DNA of 64,000 nucleotides from Tomocerus qinae (taxonomy: Eukaryota > Arthropoda > Collembola > Entomobryomorpha > Tomoceridae): NCBI GenBank assembly GCA_020055645.1, contig CM034546.1, positions 86,180,001-86,244,000 on the forward strand, read 5' to 3'. Positions 57,010 through 64,000 of the stretch are shown in pieces; the stretch's first letter is position 1, and the number at the start of each line of letters is the position of its first letter. The notes beneath the pieces were generated by a model. That model saw nothing but the letters and a program-made list of their open reading frames with translations, did no database searches and was not told where the DNA came from. The position numbers and the translations under genes are program-made.

Positions 57010-57920
57010 AGAGATCATCGTCTTGTTCTTGTCCTAGTTGTATGCATACTACTTATTCGAGTAGTATTTGTACATTTGTAGTAGATGAGCGATCGTCGAG
57101 ATCGAAGGAAGTGGCAACAAGAAGAAGAGGACCGAAGAGAGTGTTTATGAACGACCCCATGTATGTGTGTTAAAAATAAGTCCAGGGATATTTACGTAAG
57201 CATAAAACGAACCACCTTTTGCATTACAACAGCAGATCCTCTCAATCCAGTTCAGTTGACTGACTGACTGACGGAGTGAGTGTAATCCTGCTGTTGTTGG
57301 CTTCTGTATGTGTATTAACGATCAGAGTCAAATCAGCCAAGAAAAACGAATGCAAAAGCAGAGCAAGGTGTGCAATTTAATGTGTGTCTGCAAATGGTAG
57401 AGAGAGAGAAAGAAGACAAGACAACAAGAAGGACAAATTAAGTCAACTCGGGTGAAGTAATCTGCGCCTCCTGTTTCCATCCAAATCGACAGACGACAAC
57501 TCACTGGCACTCACGACGACATCCTCCCTCATCCCTCTCAATCCTACGTGATACACTCTCGTTTACTGTTGTCTCTCCCTTAAATCACTCCAAATCTTAC
57601 TCCCGTAATTTCAACAATCAGAGGGAAGCGATTAGATAGTACACAGAAAAGGGATTGTCCTTCATCTCCGTTGTGCGGTTGACGACTTGTCCTATTCCTC
57701 CTTTTCATCACTCACTCACTCACTCTTTATTTACATCATTCTCTCCACTCCTCCTCATCTGCGAACTTCGTCCTCTGTCAATTATCAGATTATCACTCTT
57801 TCGGAGCACATCAGTTCTCACATCCTCACTCACGAACTCCATCCAACCTCTCCTCAGTTTGTGCGTCGATCGGAAGATAGATATGAGAGTTGACACTGTC
57901 AGTGACAATCAGCTACCAAA
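57010..57920 (+). promoter_or_regulatory. Probable 5' untranslated/promoter region of the kinase gene
   Basis: Composition changes to CT-rich here (CTCACTCACTCACTC near 57711), with many short frames and no repeats of the families seen elsewhere. It directly precedes the kinase start codon. No TATA box stands out; the transcription start cannot be placed. Confidence 0.4.
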
Positions 57921-60900
57921 ATGAGCGCCAATGTCATCGAGGAATTGCAGGCGGAGATCTCTTTCCGCGATAAAATCATCCGGAAATTAGAATTGCGGAT
58001 TTTGGACAAGGAGGAAGAAATCCTACAGCTTCGCTCCGATCTTGACAAGGTTCGACTCTTTCCTGGACATTTTTTCATCCCCATCAGGCCACATCCACCA
58101 TGAGATACCACGATGGTTGTCACTCACTTGACCCTGGTCAACTTTCATCCTTTCTATTTCTGGACGTTGCTATTAATAAATCAACTCTACTTGTGAGTAT
58201 GTGAGTGACACAGTTCCCACCAAGAACACCAGAAATAGAATTGAGGTTGGACAAACACAATTCATTCTCCTTCAGTTTGTAGCTATGTCTGACTCTCTAG
58301 TTGACCTCTTGAGGCCGAGTAGTGACTTCCATTTCTGTTAATCTTATGCGTGTGCAATTCAATTACATCTACACTTACACAAGTACACAAAGTACCTACG
58401 TGACGTGCCGTTGATGTGATTGTCAATGTTAGTATGTTAGGAGTGGTGTGACGAACCACGGGCACGAAACTTGCAATTGTCTACCACACGATTTAATCGT
58501 TTTCCTCTTTTTGCAAAATTCTCACTCCAATGCACTATTTCTCACCCCCTTTAGAAATTCCGTTTTTATGCACTATTTTTCTTTCCATTCGTTCAGTCGT
58601 TAACCATTTACTTTGCCACTTTCTTCATGCGCTCCTTTTGATCGAATTATCAAAACCTCCAATGAGTGTGAATAATTCTGTAGTTTCCCAATTTTGTAGT
58701 TATTCTTTAATGGTTTCAATTAAGTATAGGTTCGTACTTACATTTACCACATATTGAATTGGAGCATAATAATTAATAATAATTATTATTGCTTAAGGCT
58801 GGTTCTATGGTTTTCACCTTTTACTAAATACTGCTCACTCTCGGGCCGTAGAGAAACATAAATGAACTCGCCACACAGAATTATATTATAGTACCTAGTA
58901 TATAGACTAGAAGCAGGAAACGAGCCTTGCAGTTGGTTAATTGCCTATCAGAGGCGACCCACAGAAGTGTTAGAAGGCTAATCACATAAACAATAGAGTT
59001 TATGCATGTGATTGGTTATTTTAGGCTGTTAGTTAAGGTGACTGACGGTTCTGTGGGACGCCGCCACTGTTCCCCCATCTAAACTGTGTAGTGTGTTGTG
59101 TAGTGTGTTGGATAAGACCTAAAGCAGAAGGCCGAGGCTTTGACTCGCCATAATTTCATGTTAGAGTCAGTAGTGTATTGTAAAGCCGTAAACGCATAAC
59201 CTTAGTCCGAAACAATATTGTGTCTTTCTTTATTGGCGACAGCTAGCGTTTCGGCCCTGGACTAGGAGCGAAGATAAAGGAAATTTAAACACTGCGCGAG
59301 TTAACAGAGACAAAGTTTATCAGCATATAGTTTAAATATGAATTTATTTTACACATCGTACAAACAGTCCAGGGCCGAAACGCTAGCTGTCGCCAATAAA
59401 GAAAGACACTTATTGAGATAGCATTCATCAACATAGTAAATCATATTTATTATTACTGTAAACTGTAAGCTAATACTAAAAATTTATTTGTTTTCTGTCT
59501 TTCTTAATGTCTTTCACTTCATCAGCTACTTAACTGTTCGAAATTTCGAATCGAGAGTAAGAAATTCTATGAAAATCAGATCAATATTCACAAAATGTGC
59601 AGTAATTATTTGCTTCGCACATTCGTTTAATGAATATGGATGAAAGTATTGATTTCATGCTTCTGTGACTGGTTTAGTATCAAAGTATAATTCATCAGTC
59701 CGCCCCGAGCACCCCGACGAAAAATGCTAAAACACCAGCAGGCAGAATTCGAGCCCAGGGTATTTCCGCAGAACCAACATCCACCAGTCAAGGAAATCTC
59801 ACCATCATACAAGAGGATCTGCCAACTTTCCCCAAATCAGATAGGTAAGTTTGCTGATGACCCATTTTAATGCTTTACTGATACCTCTATGATATCTAAA
59901 AATCTAAAACGATATGTTTGGTGTGCAGGTCGAAAGAACTCATCAAGTCTGCAATTCTGGATAATGACTTCCTCCGTCATTTGGACCCTTCAAGGATCCA
60001 CGAACTTGTTGATTGTATGTATTTGGAAGAGTATGTTGAAAATGCTTTGATAATCAGAGAAGGGAGTCCTGGGTCGACTCTTTACGTTATGGAAGGTCAG
60101 TTCCTTTTTAATTGCAGTCAGAAATGTTTTTGGCTTATTTGTTCCCGTTTATATGTTACTTTTCTTTCAGATGGACGGGTGGAGGTCAGCAGAGAAGGAA
60201 AATATCTTTCGACCATCTCCCCGGGAAAGGTTTTTGGTGAATTGGCCATTCTATACAATTGCCAGAGAACCGCCACCATTAAAGGTGATATAAAATCCCA
60301 TTTTTTCCCGTCGATAAAGTTGAAAGTAGTAGAGCGGGACCTTCTGTCGCCTTGGAATAGCAGGGCAGAATGTTCATTAAAATTTAATTTGACTAGCTAC
60401 TCTGTATTTGAATAATGTAGCGGCGACCCCGTGCAGATTGTGGGCAATTAAGCGTCAAGTATTTCAGACGATAATGATGAAGTCAGGAATGATGCGACAG
60501 GCGGAGTACATTGACTTCCTCAAGTCCGTCCCCATCTTCAAGAAACTCTCCGACGAAAGTCTCAACAAGCTTTCCGACAGAATCGAAGAGGTCTCCCCAT
60601 TTTTAAATACTCTAAATGGTTATATTATATTTTATATTATGCTTTTCATTTAATTCTGGTGGTCTAATAAAGGATGTGTATTATGTATAGACGAGCTACG
60701 AGAATGGAGAGTATATCATTCGGCAAGGCGCCCGCGGGGATACTTTTTTTATCATTTCTAAAGGCAGAGTATGTTCCTTCCAAAATGACATTACAACTAC
60801 TGCATAAATTGTCAATGTCTAATGTGTCTAAGCATCATTGGATTTTTCTAGGTGAAAGTTACAATGAAAGCCGAAGGGGAGGCAGACGAAAAATTTGTGC

Positions 60901-61778
60901 GGACATTACACAGAGCCGATTTTTTCGGTGAAAAAGCGCTACATGGGTAAACAATTTTACTTATTCAAATGTTGTCATTGTGTGACTGAACTACATACTC
61001 AAGGTGAATTGAATGTTTCCATAAGGGCTACGCCCTTAAGGGTAAAGTGACGACGTGTTCCAGAAAATTGGTTTCAGCCAACCAGTTTATTCCAACCACT
61101 TTCCCCCGATATTTCGATTCGGAGAACTGGTTGGAGAAAATCAGTTTTCTGGAGCATGTCGTCACTTTATCCCTGAAGGCGTAGCCATGGAAACATTCAA
61201 ATCACTTTGTACATAGTATGTGATATCTCATATCATAATATGATATTCAAATATGATCTGATGTTATCTAATATTATATTGCTATTGCTGACCATATTCG
61301 GCCCTTTGTTAGATAAAAACCACGATTTTACAAATCTTGACCTTAAAATGTGTTTCAGAGATGATCTCCGTACAGCAAATATAATAGTTGATGATGATGA
61401 TGGGGTGACCTGTTTAGTGATTGACCGGGAAGCTTTTGATCAACTCATTAGTGGCCTGGAAGAAGTTCGAACAAGATATGACGATGCACAGAAACACCGA
61501 AAAAAGTAAACAGAACCTTGTCAAATCGCTCTAAATACAGCACCCTCTTCCTCTGAAGTTTATAATGCTCCGTTTTTATTGCTTACTATTTCCCAACATC
61601 TGATAAGCAAATGCTTTTGTTGCTCTGTAGATTGGATGAAGAGTTTGCTCCAGTTCAATTGAAAGATTTAAGAATAATTACCACATTAGGCGTCGGAGGT
61701 TTTGGCCGTGTAGAGTTGGTTACCTTGGCAAATGACCCAACGAGGTCGTTTGCACTTAAACAGATGAAAAAGAGTCAG
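57921..61778 (+). CDS. for: cGMP-dependent protein kinase, exons 1-9 (3' part outside window)
   Basis: Ser/Thr kinase activated by cGMP; ortholog type foraging/PRKG1. Exons by GT-AG borders: 57921-58049, 59699-59844, 59929-60095, 60171-60284, 60421-60590, 60691-60768, 60852-60946, 61359-61505, 61631-61778. Phases agree and sum to 1,194 nt, 398 codons. Residues 1-43 form a leucine-zipper dimerisation helix ([20 protein letters not shown]). Exon 2 has the autoinhibitory RAQGISAEP. Exons 3-5 hold cyclic-nucleotide site A with [16 protein letters not shown], exons 6-8 site B with FFGEKALHG and DLRTANII; the Thr after Arg in both cassettes fits cGMP preference. Exon 9 starts the kinase: [10 protein letters not shown] (Gly loop) and FALKQMKK (ATP-binding Lys). 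Start ATG has an AAAATG context. The exon 1 donor, GTTCGA, is weak, so exon 1 may end elsewhere; other first exons are likely upstream. Confidence 0.93.
58050..59698 (+). other. Intron 1 of the kinase gene
   Basis: 1.65 kb. Holds a 43-bp inverted repeat (59221-59408) and otherwise nothing recognised. Confidence 0.6.
59221..59408. repeat. 43-bp perfect inverted repeat, Penelope-like end
   Basis: 59221-59263 and the complement of 59366-59408 are identical (AGGGCCGAAACGCTAGCTGT). GGCCGAAACGCTAGCTGTC resembles the conserved end of Penelope-like retroelements; here two such ends face apart around a 100-bp centre. Confidence 0.6.
61009..61200. mobile_element. Hairpin MITE in intron 7
   Basis: 192 bp with arms of about 75 bp: TTGAATGTTTCCAT at both ends, then GGCTACGCC and AAAGTGACGAC. 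No clear target duplication. Confidence 0.65.
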
Positions 61779-62130
61779 GTATTTTCTCCTTAATTCTTTA
61801 ACTCGTCTCACAATATATAATTGAATATCTCTTTTTTTAAGTTTTACTGTATTTGCATCTCTTAGTCAGAACACCAAATGATCATTTTCATAACGCTCGG
61901 TTTGATAGAAATCGTGTTATGATTTTTTGAAAGTCCAAATTTTACATGTAAGGAGTGGGGGATTTTGGAAATTATGTTACCTATCTCAATCTCCTCCTAC
62001 AGTTTTCAACCAATCTTTATGAAACTTTTTGAGGAGCTGCTAATGACCCAAACTTAAAACGCCGTGGAACCCTTTTTTCAATTTTTTGATTTCAATAAGT
62101 TTGAAAATACTATTATTTGAAAAGTTTACA

Positions 62131-62332
62131 TGTATAACAACCCGAGGCAGATCCCTATGGAAAAATGAAAAAATGAAAAGTGGGTGGGAAAGCTCGCCAA
62201 TGACGTCAATTGGCGAGTGTGTATTTAAATAGGGATCCCCAAGTGGGGGGAATTAGGGATCGGCTGTTGTCATGTAAATTTTCCACTTATTTTCACTTGT
62301 TCCGAACCCCCAATAAATCGAACAATCTGCCA
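62131..62332 (+). promoter_or_regulatory. Possible solo LTR or internal promoter with CRE palindrome
   Basis: 62193-62217 is a near-perfect palindrome, CTCGCCAATGACGTCAATTG plus GCGAG, centred on a consensus CRE (TGACGTCA, 62201-62208) with flanking CCAAT. A TATA-like TATTTAAATA follows at 62222-62231 and AATAAA at 62312-62317. Bounded by TGTATAACAACC and ATCTGCCA it would be a 202-bp TG...CA LTR, but there is no target duplication. Alternatively it is an internal promoter of the kinase gene. Confidence 0.4.
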
Positions 62333-63432
62333 TTCCTTTTCTAAAATATTATATTCTATATTCCTTGATGTATAAGGAGCCTGGGGACAGAGTTGCTCGC
62401 ATCTATAGGTGATGCTACTGTAGTACTCCATTATGGTTTCGATGAGCGTAGGAATACAGTAGTGTTAATATTAAGGTTGACTATCAGTAATGTTAATTTC
62501 CTATCTCAGGCAAGTGGAAATATCTGAAGTAATATTGCACATACAAGATTTTGGTGACTATTGTTGGAAAGATTGAACATTTCCCTGGAACTTGTGGCCC
62601 TCCGAATTTCCAAAAACATACCAAATGGGTCATCATTAGCGTTTCAAAAACAAAAATTTTATAGAAAAAGGGCGCGGAAATTTTCTGCGACAATGTTGTG
62701 ATGTATTTTTATTGTAATCAAATAATTTATAAATCTGAGAGTCACATGTTCCAGACATATCCAGAAAAATCAACAAAAAATTTACCGAAATGAAATCGGT
62801 TGATTATTTTTTGATTTATGTCCACTATTCTCAAGGTCTGTAATTAGAAAAAATGTATACGCAAACCCATCAGTGAACGACCCACAAATCTAGAGTGGCA
62901 GAATACACAAAACAAGTTATGGAACTAGAGTTACAGGTTACAGTGCACACTCAAAACAAACCAGATTTGTTTTCTGTCATAGTTCCGTGTTTGAAATTAT
63001 ATCCGGATTTTATAAAACTATGAATTGTCATCAATCTAATCTATTGTTTGTGTGCGAAGGTAAATGTAATTTTGTGTTGGCAGAAAGAATTTAGAGTGCA
63101 AAAGGGACTACTTTATGGCACGGAAGGATTTAATTTTTAGTGCAGTGCAGTTAGCTTTGCTTTTGCTAGCATTGATGTACATCTGGGAGGAGCTAAACCT
63201 CCACTATTAGTCACCCTTGACTTGAAGTGAAACTGAAAACTGAAATAGATTTTTCAATACTATGAGGCTTACATGTCTGAAAGTCTGTCATTCATGACTT
63301 AAAATTAAATAATTGGGTCCATTAATATATAGAGGTAATTAAAATAACAGGGCTGATTTAAAGTAGTAAGTTGGACTAAAATAACGAGTATGAAAAATTA
63401 TGTAGGTTTAAGTAGGACGTACGTTGGCAACC

Positions 63433-63802
63433 GGCAAATTATTCTGACTATCATATTGCCTCTTAACTTTTTTTGCAGCAAAAGAATCAACTCAAAAACC
63501 AAAAGAGCTACAAGAAAGTTTAAATAGGGGAAAAGATGCTCCATATAACCTACAGCATTCGGCTCCGAAAGAATATTTTAAACGTTTCTCTGTAGTTGCG
63601 ATTAATTGCAAATTCCGCACTAAAACGTTTATATCTCCAGATTGGACCAATATGTTTGAAATATTCTTTCGGAGCCGAATGCAGAGGATTGTGGAGGATC
63701 TGTTTCCCAATTTAAATTTTTTTGTAGGTCTATTGGTTTTTGAGTTGATTCTTTTGCTGCAAAAAAAGTTAAGAGGCAATATGATAGTCAGAATAATTTG
63801 CC
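63433..63802. mobile_element. Hairpin MITE in intron 9
   Basis: 370 bp with inverted arms of about 150 bp, starting GGCAAATTATTCTGACTATC, with a second conserved block GCATTCGGCTCCGAAAGAAT. It splits a diverged tandem repeat present on both sides (63330-63410 and 63803-64000). Confidence 0.7.
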
Positions 63803-64000
63803 CAGGGGAATTAAAATAACGGGTTAAATGGAAATAATAAAAAGGTGATTTAAAATTACGATGATATTTAAAATGAAGATTATGAGGATCTTATTTAAAA
63901 TGACGGGGTTACTTAAAATTAGGATGTTATTTAAAATTACCTGAATATTTAAGACAACAGGGTTGTTTAAAATTAAGGGGTTATTAAAAATTACGGGTTT
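63803..64000. repeat. Diverged tandem repeat, about 20-25 bp period
   Basis: Units of the form ATTTAAAATTACGGGGTT, continuing past the window end; related units at 63330-63410. Confidence 0.55.

Larger units (their letters stand above)
61779..64000 (+). other. Intron 9 of the kinase gene, running out of the window
   Basis: No further kinase exon found in 2.2 kb. Contains a possible LTR (62131-62332), a MITE (63433-63802) and a diverged tandem repeat. Confidence 0.6.

Noticed and set aside
61779-64000. Further kinase exons
   Set aside because: Searched by eye for the continuation of the kinase N-lobe on the plus strand; none found.

Overview
The window is animal, most likely arthropod, nuclear DNA. 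It is AT-rich, has intron-split genes with GT-AG junctions, and is dominated by transposable elements. I recognise only two host protein genes. LYRM1, a small mitochondrial LYR-motif protein, lies on the minus strand at 2043-2776 in two exons. At the right edge (57921-61778, plus) are nine exons of a cGMP-dependent protein kinase of the foraging/PRKG1 type: leucine zipper, autoinhibitory segment, both cyclic-nucleotide-binding domains and the start of the kinase domain. Its remaining kinase exons lie beyond the window. A tandem pair of tRNA-like units sits at 23125-23470. I cannot name the species.

Layout. 1-1860: degenerate nest of a Helentron-like family carrying a 40-bp satellite. 2043-2776: LYRM1. 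2869-4362: inverted-repeat-bounded element with a hairpin MITE inside. 6490-6700: P-element-type transposase relic. 7035-13645: decayed errantivirus-like LTR element (LTR and primer site, gag, RNase H, integrase, first codons of env), split by a Tc1/mariner element (7948-9063) and ended by a LINE, itself split by Helentron-like copies (13973-15276). 16280-17219: truncated LINE with 14-bp target duplication. 18632-19490: LINE N-terminus running into a 12-bp minisatellite. 20029-20846: deleted pogo/Tigger element. 22510-24295: inverted-repeat unit containing the tRNA-like pair. 25604-25850 and 54376-54622: two equal-length hAT-type MITEs. 26040-26990: 30/60-bp minisatellite. 27092-33416: 1-kb direct duplication plus nested Helentron-like copies with long 40-bp satellite arrays.

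33842-43432 holds a decayed LOA/I-type LINE (plus strand, with RNase H). It is interrupted by a full-length, apparently young LINE on the minus strand (35382-39593, 14-bp target duplication), whose ORF1 and ORF2 share one frame and are separated by a single UGA. 44690-45400: homogeneous 12-bp minisatellite. 45560-47935: more Helentron-like copies. 48701-52440: a 3.7-kb foldback element with 1.8-kb arms and a perfect 9-bp target duplication. 52561-57000: MITE-type hairpins and old repeats. 57921 to the end: the kinase gene, whose introns also hold MITEs and a possible LTR with a CRE palindrome and TATA-like box.

The main story is layered transposition around two host genes. The best leads are the LINE with an in-frame UGA where the endonuclease has no AUG of its own, the foldback element whose arms carry a captured LINE fragment, and the Helentron-like family whose empty and filled sites can both be read here.
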